Positions 35,942-43,723 of a stretch of 64,000 bases of DNA are shown here, one piece after another (the first letter of the stretch is position 1; the number at the start of each line of letters is the position of its first letter). This stretch comes from Allobosea sp. AAP35 (GTDB lineage: Bacteria > Pseudomonadota > Alphaproteobacteria > Rhizobiales > Beijerinckiaceae), in contig NZ_LJHQ01000002.1 in the NCBI RefSeq assembly GCF_001295925.1, forward strand, positions 1 to 64,000, in the 5' to 3' direction. Made by a program: the position numbers and the translations under genes. The notes under the pieces are model-generated. The model was not told the DNA's origin. It was given only the letters and a program-made list of their open reading frames with translations, and made no database searches.

Positions 35942-37285
35942 ATGACACGCAAATATTTCGGGACCGACGGCATTCGCGGACGCGCCAATGGCGTGATCAC
36001 GCCGGACCTCGCTCTCAAGGTCGGCCAGGCGACGGGCCTGGCCTTTCACCGCGGCGACCATCGCCATCGTGTCGTGATCGGCAAGGATACGCGCCTCTCC
36101 GGCTACATGATCGAAAACGCCATGGTTGCGGGCTTCACCTCGGTGGGCATGGATGTGATGCTGATTGGGCCGATGCCGACACCGGCAGTCGCCATGCTGA
36201 CCCGCTCGATGCGCGCCGATCTCGGGGTGATGATCTCCGCCTCGCACAACCCCTATGAAGACAACGGCATCAAGCTGTTTGGCCCCGATGGCTACAAGCT
36301 CAGCGACGAGGTCGAGAGCGAGATCTCCAAGCTCATCGATTCCGATCTGTCGCTGCGCCTCTCGACTTCGCCGACGCTCGGCCGCGCCAAGCGCATCGAG
36401 AGCGCCCATGCGCGCTATATCGAGTTCGCCAAGCGCACCCTGCCCCGCAATATGAGCCTGGAAGGCCTGCGCATCGTCATCGATTGCGCCAATGGCGCCG
36501 GTTACAAGGTCGCGCCCGAGGCGCTCTGGGAACTCGGCGCCGAGGTCATCGCGATCGGCGTCGAGCCGGATGGCTTCAACATCAACAAGGATGTCGGCTC
36601 GACCTCGCCCGACGCGCTGATCGCCAAGGTGCGCGAATTGCGCGCCGATATCGGCATCGCGCTCGATGGCGACGCCGACCGCGTCCTGATCGTCGACGAG
36701 CTCGGCCAGGTTGTCGATGGCGACCAGCTCATGGCGGTGATCGCCAGGACCTGGCTGGAAGATGGCCGCCTGTCGCAGCCCGGCGTGGTCGCGACCATCA
36801 TGTCCAATCTCGGCCTGGAACGCTATCTGGCGGGCCTAGGGCTCAGCCTCGCCCGCACCGCCGTCGGCGACCGTTATGTGCTGGAGCACATGCGCAGCCA
36901 CGGCTTCAATCTCGGCGGCGAGCAGTCCGGCCACATCATCCTCTCCGATTTCGGCACGACCGGCGACGGCCTCGTCGCCGCGCTCCAGCTCATGGCCGCC
37001 GTCAAGCGCCAGGACCGCCCGGTCTCCCAGGTCTGCCACTGCTTCGAACCGCTGCCGCAGATCCTCAAGAACGTTCGCTATGCGAACGGCAAGCCCCTCG
37101 AAAAGCAGCCAGTGGTCAGCGCCATCGAGGCAGCGCGCGAGATGCTGGGCGAAGGCGGTCGCCTCGTCATCCGCCCCTCGGGCACCGAACCGGTGATCCG
37201 CGTCATGGCCGAGGGCGACGACCGCGCGCTGGTCATGCGCGCCGTCGACGACATCGTCGATGCCGTGACGAAGGCTGCGGCTTAG
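35942..37285 (+). CDS. glmM: phosphoglucosamine mutase
   Basis: This 447-residue enzyme converts glucosamine-6-phosphate to glucosamine-1-phosphate for peptidoglycan and LPS. The start [16 protein letters not shown] is diagnostic. The phosphorylated serine is S101 in [18 protein letters not shown]. The metal loop is [13 protein letters not shown] and the phosphate-binding end is [13 protein letters not shown]. The longer frame from 35807 runs through repeat-associated DNA, so 35942 is used. In many Hyphomicrobiales glmM directly follows ftsH; here it lies 12 kb away and on the other strand. Confidence 0.96.
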   Translation: MTRKYFGTDGIRGRANGVITPDLALKVGQATGLAFHRGDHRHRVVIGKDTRLSGYMIENAMVAGFTSVGMDVMLIGPMPTPAVAMLTRSMRADLGVMISASHNPYEDNGIKLFGPDGYKLSDEVESEISKLIDSDLSLRLSTSPTLGRAKRIESAHARYIEFAKRTLPRNMSLEGLRIVIDCANGAGYKVAPEALWELGAEVIAIGVEPDGFNINKDVGSTSPDALIAKVRELRADIGIALDGDADRVLIVDELGQVVDGDQLMAVIARTWLEDGRLSQPGVVATIMSNLGLERYLAGLGLSLARTAVGDRYVLEHMRSHGFNLGGEQSGHIILSDFGTTGDGLVAALQLMAAVKRQDRPVSQVCHCFEPLPQILKNVRYANGKPLEKQPVVSAIEAAREMLGEGGRLVIRPSGTEPVIRVMAEGDDRALVMRAVDDIVDAVTKAAA

Positions 37286-37678
37286 GGTCAGGTCCCCTGC
37301 CCTTTCCGCGCGCCGTCATCCTGGCCGAGCCGCGAATCGTCTGCCATCGGCTCAACCACTTGGCGCGGTGCCGGTGCGGCGGCGCTGTCGTTTCCATGCG
37401 CTTTTCAGCCATGAGGCCGGCATGGGATGCGTCGGCTAGATGCTGGGAAACGAAGGTCAGCAGTGCGCCGGCGTGAGCGGGGCCCTGGGGACATCGGGGC
37501 GCCCATCGGGCCGCAGCACCGGGACCGCGAAGCGGCTGCGCACCACCACAGGCTAGCGGCGCTCATAGGCACGGGTTTTGCGGGCCAAGGACCCCTCTGC
37601 CTTGTAGATGGGTGGTGGGGTCAGTTGCGCTGAGCCAGGCGGGAGAATATCAACCTCCGCGAGCCACGGAGTTCGACA
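37286..37678. other. 393-bp intergenic stretch after glmM
   Basis: I see no gene here. The last part carries GGAG for the following ORF. Composition changes from GC-rich to AT-richer towards the SGNH gene, consistent with an insertion boundary. Confidence 0.4.
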
Positions 37679-38323
37679 ATGAAGCGTTGGATGTGGGGCC
37701 TCACGACTGTGTTCGTGGCGCTCATAGCATACCCCGCAGTGATCGATCCCGACGTTCGGATTGGAGCCGCGAACGCTTATTCACGCCTTTGGGGAAGAGT
37801 GTTTCGGCCTCATATCTTGATAGTCGGCGACAGTATTTCGCGAGCTGGACACCCCTGGTCCTACAGATTGCGCACCAACCCTCTCGGTATCCAGAATATT
37901 GCTCGCGACGGATACAATACTGAGCTCATCAAGCTGATTGTCGAGCAGGCCTTGGCAAAGAGGCCCGAAGTGATACTCTACATGTCTGGCACGAATGACG
38001 TTCTACATGGACATGACAAGTTCGGCGGATTTGAAGCCGCTTATCGCACCAATATTTCTTTGGCCAAGACTGCCCCACGGCTGATTGTGACACTGGCCCC
38101 GCCGACGCGTTCTGCGGACTGGAACCTTCGTCTGGTGGCATTGAACAGCACAGCAAAAAAGATTGCAGTCGAGGCAGGCGCGACCGTTATCGATCTCTGG
38201 CCCAAAATGGTGGACGCTGATGGGTTGCTCCACTCGCATATGACAACTGATGGGATCCATTTTACTGGCGAGGGCTACGCTGTGTGGTCCGAAGAACTGC
38301 GCGCCGCTCTCGCCAAGCAATAG
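37679..38323 (+). CDS. SGNH/GDSL-type hydrolase, probably transferred
   Basis: The 214-residue protein has an N-terminal hydrophobic anchor or signal (MWGLTTVFVALIAYPAV). It then has SGNH blocks: ILIVGDSIS (nucleophile S52), ARDGYN, SGTNDVL (the Asn block) and DGIHFTGEGY (the Asp-His pair). Such enzymes deacylate sugars or hydrolyse esters in the periplasm. GGAG is about 7 nt before the ATG. Codon use is clearly less GC-rich than in flanking genes, with more A/T at third positions, and a transposase relic follows directly. Recent horizontal acquisition is therefore likely. Confidence 0.82.
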   Translation: MKRWMWGLTTVFVALIAYPAVIDPDVRIGAANAYSRLWGRVFRPHILIVGDSISRAGHPWSYRLRTNPLGIQNIARDGYNTELIKLIVEQALAKRPEVILYMSGTNDVLHGHDKFGGFEAAYRTNISLAKTAPRLIVTLAPPTRSADWNLRLVALNSTAKKIAVEAGATVIDLWPKMVDADGLLHSHMTTDGIHFTGEGYAVWSEELRAALAKQ

Positions 38324-38329
38324 GGTCGA

Positions 38330-38528
38330 GACCAACTGCCGGCTTGCCGCTCATAGCGATCAAGTCCTTCAGGCGGCAAAGCATGCGCTCGATGGCGCTG
38401 CGGACGCGGTAGAGCACGGGTGAGCGGCAGTTTCTCCAGCGGCAGTTGGCCTGGGGCGGGTTGTTCGGCATCGTGCCGTTCTCCTCGACCCTGGCGGGTC
38501 CGAGCCCTAACTTCCTACAAATCTTCAT
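38330..38528 (-). pseudogene. IS5-type transposase relic (C-terminal fragment)
   Basis: On the minus strand the translation NNPPQANCRWRNC...LYRVRSAIERMLCRLKD resembles the end of IS5-family DDE transposases. There IPPKxNR...YRxRNxIERMFCRLKDFRR carries the catalytic Glu. The N-terminal catalytic part is absent, and the frame runs into unrelated sequence after RLKD. No terminal inverted repeats are evident. I read it as an IS remnant beside the transferred SGNH gene. Confidence 0.6.
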
Positions 38529-38553
38529 GGCTCGTTGAGGTTAATTCTCAAGG

Positions 38554-38568
38554 TTAAGCCTCGTTTAA
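38554..38568. promoter_or_regulatory. candidate CtrA box upstream of the Omp gene
   Basis: The sequence TTAAGCCTCGTTTAA fits the CtrA consensus TTAA-N7-TTAA exactly and lies about 80 bp before the Omp start codon. A further TTAA lies 9 bp upstream. CtrA controls many cell-cycle and envelope genes in alphaproteobacteria; binding here is inferred only from the match. Confidence 0.45.
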
Positions 38569-38648
38569 GGAATTACCGGCATCGTTGGCTTGTCGGTAAC
38601 AAGCGTGGGCTGCGTAGAAGGCGCCGCGCAAACTCGAGGGAAACTGCC

Positions 38649-39515
38649 ATGGGCAGCCTGAAAACTTTTGCGCTGGCAGGCGCCTTGGCGCTCGGGGCGT
38701 CCGCCGCCGCTGCAGCCGATCTCGCCTATGCCCCCCCGCCTCCGCCCCATGAGCCGCTCGGCCTCAAGGGCACGATCAGCAGCGGCTTCTACCTGCGCGG
38801 CGACATCGGCGTCGGCGAAACCAAGGTCAAGAAATACTACCAGCAGGACGTCGCCAACGCCGGCGGCCGGTTCTTTGGCGAGACCGACAATCTCTCGGTC
38901 TTCGTCGGTGCCGGCGCGGGTTACCGCCTCAACAACTGGCTGCGCTTCGACGGCACGCTGGAATATCGCGGCGCCGGCCAGATCGGCGTCAGCGACAGGG
39001 TCGATTTCGCGGCCAATGGCGGCATCGCCCGGCTCAGCAACACCTATAAGGGCAACCTGTCTTCCATTGTTGCCCTGTTCAACGGCTATGTCGATCTTGG
39101 CACCTGGAACTGCCTGACACCCTATATCGGCGCCGGCATCGGCTACGCGTCCAATCGCATCACCGGGCTGACCGACCAGGGCGCCCTCACCGGCTCTCTC
39201 AACAGCGCGACCTTGGGCACCGCAGACAGCGGCACCAAATCGGGCGTCGCCTGGGCGCTGATGGCCGGCCTCGGCTATGAGGTGAACAAGAACCTCACGC
39301 TCGAAATTGGATATCGCTACCTCAACCTTGGCGAGGCCCAGTCCGGGCGCATCCAGAACGCCTTCCTGCCCGAGAGCTATTCACCGCTGAAGGCCAAGGA
39401 AATCGACAGCCACGACATCAAGATCGGCATGCGCTGGAACTTCGGCGAGCCCGAATGCTGCGGCCCGGTCGAGCGGCCGATCTACGCACCGGCGCCGACC
39501 GTCCGCAAATACTGA
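38649..39515 (+). CDS. outer-membrane beta-barrel protein (Omp25/RopB-like)
   Basis: The 288-residue protein has a signal peptide ending in AAAAADLAYAPPPPP. An eight-stranded OmpA-type barrel follows: FYLRGDIGVGETKV, SVFVGAGAGYRLNNWLRFDG, TPYIGAGIGYASN, LTLEIGYRYLNLGEAQ and the terminal DIKIGMRWNFGE strand. A short tail with CC and APAPTVRKY follows the last strand. The start at 38649 has GAGGGAAA upstream; a longer frame from 38535 has no such site. It probably maintains outer-membrane integrity. A terminator follows immediately. Confidence 0.88.
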   Translation: MGSLKTFALAGALALGASAAAAADLAYAPPPPPHEPLGLKGTISSGFYLRGDIGVGETKVKKYYQQDVANAGGRFFGETDNLSVFVGAGAGYRLNNWLRFDGTLEYRGAGQIGVSDRVDFAANGGIARLSNTYKGNLSSIVALFNGYVDLGTWNCLTPYIGAGIGYASNRITGLTDQGALTGSLNSATLGTADSGTKSGVAWALMAGLGYEVNKNLTLEIGYRYLNLGEAQSGRIQNAFLPESYSPLKAKEIDSHDIKIGMRWNFGEPECCGPVERPIYAPAPTVRKY

Positions 39516-39538
39516 CGCTCGCGACCCGATCGTCTTCG

Positions 39539-39563
39539 ACGGCGCGGACCCGGTCCGCGCCGT
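39539..39563 (+). terminator. terminator after the Omp gene
   Basis: A hairpin with stem ACGGCGCGG / CCGCGCCGT (further ACC/GGT pairing inside) is followed by TCCTGTTTCC. It lies between the Omp gene and the convergent gpmI gene. Confidence 0.65.
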
Positions 39564-39586
39564 TCCTGTTTCCACCCTCGAAAAAC

Positions 39587-41104
39587 TCAGCGTAGCAGCG
39601 ACCGGCCGGTCATCTCGGCAGGCTGGGCGAGGCCCAACAGTGCCAGCAATGTCGGCGCCACATCGGCAAGGCGCCCATCGGACAGCCCTGAGGCCTCGCT
39701 GCCGACGACCATCACCGGAACGGGATTGGTGGTGTGCGCGGTATGGGGCGCGCCTGTCTCCGGATCGACCATGGTTTCGCAATTGCCATGGTCGGCGGTC
39801 ACCAGCATGGCCCCGCCGACCCGCTCGATCGCAGCCGCGATGCGCCCAAGCCCGGCATCGACGGTCTCGACCGCCTTGATCGCAGCCGCCAGCACGCCGG
39901 TATGGCCGACCATGTCCGGATTGGCGAAGTTCAGCACGACGAGATCGTAGCGCCCGGACTCGATCGCCTCCACCGCCCGCTCGGTCAGTTCCGGCGCCGA
40001 CATTTCAGGCTGGAGATCATAGGTCGCGACCTTCGGCGAGGGCACCATGATCCGGTCCTCGCCGGTGAGGGCCGTCTCCTCGCCGCCGTTGAAGAAGTAG
40101 GTGACGTGCGGATATTTCTCGGTTTCGGCCATATGGACCTGCGTAAGCCCGGCCGCTGCGACCGTTTCGCCAAGCCCATGAGCTAGCGTCTGCGGCGCAA
40201 ACAGCGCCGGCATCACCGCATCGAGCGCGGCGCTGTAGGAGGTCATGCCGACCGCCTTTGCCAGCGCTGGCTGGCGCGCCCGCGCGAACCCTTTGAAATC
40301 CGCTTCCAGCACCGCGTCGAGAATCTCGCGGATCCGGTCGGAGCGGAAGTTGAAGCTGAGCAGCCCGTCGCCATCGCGCATGCCGGAATAGCCGCCGATG
40401 ACGGAAGGAGGGATGAACTCGTCGTTGACGCCCGCTGCATAGGCGGCGGCGATCACGGCCGGAGCATCGGGGAAAGCCTGCCCCTCCCCCAGCACCAGCG
40501 CGCGCCAGGCCTGCTCCACCCGCTCCCAGCGATGGTCGCGGTCCATCGCGAAATAGCGCCCGCAGACGCTGGCGATGACGGCCTGACTGGGCAGGCTGTC
40601 GATGAAATTGCCGATGAAGCCGGCCGCCGATTGCGGCGGCGTGTCGCGTCCATCGGTGAAGATGTGCACTCGCACCGGGATGCCCTGTGCGACCAGGAGA
40701 TGGGCCAGCGCCGCCGCATGGTCCTGATGCGCGTGCACGCCACCGGGCGAGACCAGTCCAAGCAGATGGCAGGCGCCGCCACTCGCCTTGAGCGCATCGA
40801 CCAGCCCCGAGGCCGCGAGCATCTGGGCGATCGAGCCATCCTCGATGGCAAGGTTGATGCGCGGCAGATCCTGCATCACCACGCGGCCGGCGCCGAGATT
40901 GAGATGGCCGACCTCGGAATTGCCCATCTGGCCGGGCGGGAGGCCGACATCGAGCCCCGAGGTCTTCAGGAAGGCGCGCGGCGAGGCCGCCCAGAGCCGG
41001 TCGAAATGCGGCGTATGCGCCAGGCGCACCGCGTTGTTTGCCGTTTCCTCCCGCCAGCCCCAGCCATCGAGGATCATCAGCATGACGGGGCGCGGGGCGG
41101 ACAT
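39587..41104 (-). CDS. gpmI: 2,3-bisphosphoglycerate-independent phosphoglycerate mutase
   Basis: This 505-residue dimanganese enzyme interconverts 3- and 2-phosphoglycerate in glycolysis. The start PRPVMLMILDGWGWREE supplies the first metal Asp. The phosphoserine is in GQMGNSEVGHLNLGAG. FTDGRDTPP, the FNFRSDRIRE region and the late NFANPDMVGHTG plus LVTADHGNCE blocks complete the alkaline-phosphatase-type active site. It converges on the Omp gene and is divergent from the HAD gene. Confidence 0.96.
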   Translation of the reverse strand: MSAPRPVMLMILDGWGWREETANNAVRLAHTPHFDRLWAASPRAFLKTSGLDVGLPPGQMGNSEVGHLNLGAGRVVMQDLPRINLAIEDGSIAQMLAASGLVDALKASGGACHLLGLVSPGGVHAHQDHAAALAHLLVAQGIPVRVHIFTDGRDTPPQSAAGFIGNFIDSLPSQAVIASVCGRYFAMDRDHRWERVEQAWRALVLGEGQAFPDAPAVIAAAYAAGVNDEFIPPSVIGGYSGMRDGDGLLSFNFRSDRIREILDAVLEADFKGFARARQPALAKAVGMTSYSAALDAVMPALFAPQTLAHGLGETVAAAGLTQVHMAETEKYPHVTYFFNGGEETALTGEDRIMVPSPKVATYDLQPEMSAPELTERAVEAIESGRYDLVVLNFANPDMVGHTGVLAAAIKAVETVDAGLGRIAAAIERVGGAMLVTADHGNCETMVDPETGAPHTAHTTNPVPVMVVGSEASGLSDGRLADVAPTLLALLGLAQPAEMTGRSLLR

Positions 41105-41208
41105 GGCAACCTGTGAGCAAATTTGAAGGCCGCTGTGCGGATACCATGCGGCACGGCGCGATTGCGAGTGCTAAGACTTCAAACGCGCATGTCCAGGGAG
41201 AGCAACCC

Positions 41209-41952
41209 ATGGCGATCAAGGCCGTCGTCTTCGACGCCTATGGCACGCTCTTTGACGTGCAGTCGGTGGCGGGCGTCACCGACGCGGCCTTTCCCGGCCA
41301 TGGCGAGGCCATTACCCAGATCTGGCGGCTGAAGCAGCTGGAATATACCTGGCTGCGGGCGCTGATGGGCCAGTACGCCGATTTCTGGACCGTTACCCGG
41401 GATTCACTCGCCTATACGCTTGAGACGCTGGGGCTGGTCGCGACGACCGACCTCGTGGCGCAGATTGCCGAGGCCTATGACGCGCTGGCGCTCTACCCCG
41501 AAGCCCGCACGGCCCTCGAAGCCCTGGCGCCGCTGCGCCTGGCGATCTTCTCAAATGGCAGCCCGGCCATGCTGAAGCGCCTCGTCGCCCAGGCCAGGAT
41601 CGATGGTCTTCTGGAAACCGTGATCAGCGTCGACGAGATCGGCGTCTACAAGCCCGATCCGCGCGGCTATGCCCATGTCGAGGCGCGGCTGGGCCTGGCG
41701 CGCGACGAAATCCTCTTCGTCTCGTCCAACGGCTTCGATATCGCCGGGGCCAAGGCGCATGGTTTTGATGTTGCACGGATCGCGCGTCTGGCGCCCGAGA
41801 CATTGCGGAGCGAAATGCAAAGCGCCGCCACGATCGGCCCAGCCCTGATGTTCAAGGCGCTGCGGATGCGGCCAGAGCAACTCGGCTTCGAGGCCGATTT
41901 CACCATCGCGACCCTGCGGGAGCTCGCCGCCCATCTGCGCCGCCAGCCCTGA
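41209..41952 (+). CDS. haloacid dehalogenase, type II (L-2-haloacid dehalogenase-like)
   Basis: The 247-residue HAD enzyme has the nucleophile Asp in VVFDAYGTLFDVQSV, the second motif in AIFSNGSPAML, the Lys in YKPDPRGYAHVE and the SSNGFDIAGAKAHG acid motif. QLEYTWLRALMGQYADFW is typical of the type II dehalogenase cap and supports action on 2-haloalkanoic acids by hydrolytic dehalogenation. The ATG at 41209 has GGGAG about 8 nt upstream; a longer frame lacks one. It is followed 40 bp later by a GST gene, a common detoxification pairing. Confidence 0.9.
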   Translation: MAIKAVVFDAYGTLFDVQSVAGVTDAAFPGHGEAITQIWRLKQLEYTWLRALMGQYADFWTVTRDSLAYTLETLGLVATTDLVAQIAEAYDALALYPEARTALEALAPLRLAIFSNGSPAMLKRLVAQARIDGLLETVISVDEIGVYKPDPRGYAHVEARLGLARDEILFVSSNGFDIAGAKAHGFDVARIARLAPETLRSEMQSAATIGPALMFKALRMRPEQLGFEADFTIATLRELAAHLRRQP

Positions 41953-41991
41953 GGCGGACGCCGCATTCGACAACGCACCCAGGAGACGAAG

Positions 41992-42681
41992 ATGATCAAG
42001 CTCTACTATCACCCCTCCCCCAATCCGGCGAAGATCGCGCTCTTCCTTGAGGAGGCCGGGCTGCCCTATGAGATGGTGCCGGTCGACACGCGCAAGGGCG
42101 AGCAGTTCAAGCCCGAGTTTCTGGCGATCAACCCCAACGCCAAGACCCCGGCCCTGACCGACGGCGACGCCACCATCTTCGACAGCAACGCCATCCTGCT
42201 CTATCTCGCCGAGAAGACCGGCCAGTTTTTGCCGGAGAACACGCCCAAGGCCCGCGGCGAGATGCTGTCCTGGCTGATGTTCGTCGCCACCGGCATCGGG
42301 CCCTATTGCGGCCAGGCGGTGCATTTCAGCCGCTTCGCGCCCGAGAAGATCCCCTATGCGATCAACCGCTACGCCCGCGAGGCCGAGCGCCACTGGGGCA
42401 TCATCGACGCGCAGCTCGGCAAGCAGCGCTACATGCTCGGTGACACCTACACCCTGATCGACATGTCGGTCTGGGGCTGGGCGACGCGGCTGTCCTTCGC
42501 GATCGGCGACGACTGGGCGCAGATGTTTCCCAACGTGAAGCGCCATCTCGACGAGATTTCGGCACGCCCGGCCGCGCAGCGCGCCGTCGCGCTCAAGGAT
42601 GCCTTCGCCTTCAAGACCGAATTCGACGACGAGGCGCGCAAGCATCTGTTTCCCCAGAACGCCCATCTCGCCGCAGGCTGA
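41992..42681 (+). CDS. glutathione S-transferase
   Basis: This 229-residue protein has the thioredoxin-like N-domain (LYYHPSPNPAKIALFLEEAG, then FLAINPNAKTPALTDGD and the FDSNAILLYLAEKTG helix). An all-helical C-domain follows (RYMLGDTYTLIDMSVWGWAT). It is cytosolic and likely conjugates glutathione to electrophiles or reduces peroxides. AGGAGA precedes the ATG. It is probably co-transcribed with the HAD dehalogenase gene, and a hairpin lies just downstream. Confidence 0.92.
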   Translation: MIKLYYHPSPNPAKIALFLEEAGLPYEMVPVDTRKGEQFKPEFLAINPNAKTPALTDGDATIFDSNAILLYLAEKTGQFLPENTPKARGEMLSWLMFVATGIGPYCGQAVHFSRFAPEKIPYAINRYAREAERHWGIIDAQLGKQRYMLGDTYTLIDMSVWGWATRLSFAIGDDWAQMFPNVKRHLDEISARPAAQRAVALKDAFAFKTEFDDEARKHLFPQNAHLAAG

Positions 42682-42693
42682 TCGGTGGTCCCA

Positions 42694-42723
42694 CACCCCG
42701 GTCACGGCCATGTGATCGGGGTG
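42694..42723 (+). terminator. hairpin after the GST gene
   Basis: Stem CACCCCGGTCAC / GTGATCGGGGTG (one G-T pair) encloses a 6-nt loop 12 bp after the stop. No T-run follows, so terminator function is likely but not certain. Confidence 0.5.
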
Positions 42724-42855
42724 CTGCCCCTGCGGAACGATTGAACGTTTCTGTGGCTTTGCCGTCATAGCGCCCAGCGCCGCCCGAAAGCAGGGTCGAT
42801 CTCCGCGACGACCACATCGCCTGACAAGCGAAACGCCTTCCTGGAGATTTCGACC

Positions 42856-43635
42856 ATGACCAAGACCATCCTGACCGCCCTGGCGCTCGCCGCGCTGGGC
42901 GGCACGGCGCTTGCCGCCGATCTGCCGTCGCGCAAGGGGCCCGTTTACGCCCCCCTGGCTCCGATCTTCACCTGGACCGGTTTCTATGCCGGCGTGAACG
43001 CTGGCGGCGTCTTCACCGAGAACACGATCAGCACCGTTGGGACCGCGCCGTTCACCATCGGCAACGTCCTCGCCGAGCGCCGCCCCTCCTCGATTTCCAA
43101 CGATGAGACCGGCTTCATCGGCGGCGCGCAGATCGGCTACAACTATCAGATCGGCAGCGTCGTGCTCGGCATCGAAACCGACATCCAGTACACCGATATC
43201 TCGTCGCGCACGTCGCGGCTCGGCACCAGCAACGCCACCTCGGTGTTCAGCCAGGACCTTGATTATCTCGGCACCGTCCGCCTGCGCGCCGGCTACGCCT
43301 TCGATCGCGTCATGGTCTACGCCACCGGCGGTCTGGCCTATGGCGACGTCTCCAACCGCGCGACCTTCTTCAACGCGGCTCTTCCGGGCCAGGTCGATTA
43401 TGTCGGCGGCAAGAGCGACATCAAGGTCGGCTTCACGGTCGGCGGCGGCGTCGAATACGCTTTCACCAATAATCTCTCGCTGAAGGCGGAATATCTCTAT
43501 TACGATCTCGGCAAGCAGAACGTTGCCGTGAACCAGGTCAACTTCGCGCTGGCCCCGGGGTCTTACGTCTCGCGCATGGAAAATAACGGCCACATCGTCC
43601 GTGCCGGCCTGAACTATCGCTTCAGCACCTTCTGA
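42856..43635 (+). CDS. outer-membrane beta-barrel protein (Omp31-like)
   Basis: The 259-residue protein has a signal peptide (LTALALAALGGTALAADL). The barrel begins FTWTGFYAGVNAGGVF, then GGAQIGYNYQIGSVVLGIET, LGTVRLRAGYAFDRVMVYAT, GFTVGGGVEYAFTNNLSLKA and the terminal IVRAGLNYRFSTF strand ending in Phe, as Bam substrates do. It resembles the Omp25/Omp31 porin-like family of Hyphomicrobiales. GGAG is 8 nt before the ATG. A terminator lies 29 bp after the stop. Confidence 0.9.
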   Translation: MTKTILTALALAALGGTALAADLPSRKGPVYAPLAPIFTWTGFYAGVNAGGVFTENTISTVGTAPFTIGNVLAERRPSSISNDETGFIGGAQIGYNYQIGSVVLGIETDIQYTDISSRTSRLGTSNATSVFSQDLDYLGTVRLRAGYAFDRVMVYATGGLAYGDVSNRATFFNAALPGQVDYVGGKSDIKVGFTVGGGVEYAFTNNLSLKAEYLYYDLGKQNVAVNQVNFALAPGSYVSRMENNGHIVRAGLNYRFSTF

Positions 43636-43663
43636 GCCATCCCAACGGCGTCGAACGATCAGG

Positions 43664-43690
43664 AGGCCTCCGCGCAAGCGGGGGCCTTTC
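43664..43690 (+). terminator. intrinsic terminator after the Omp31-like gene
   Basis: Stem AGGCCTCCGC / GCGGGGGCCT with a 4-nt loop is followed by TT. It lies between the convergent Omp and histidine-kinase genes. Confidence 0.65.
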
Positions 43691-43723
43691 GCATAGGGCC
43701 GCCCCCGGGGCCGCCCACGCGCG

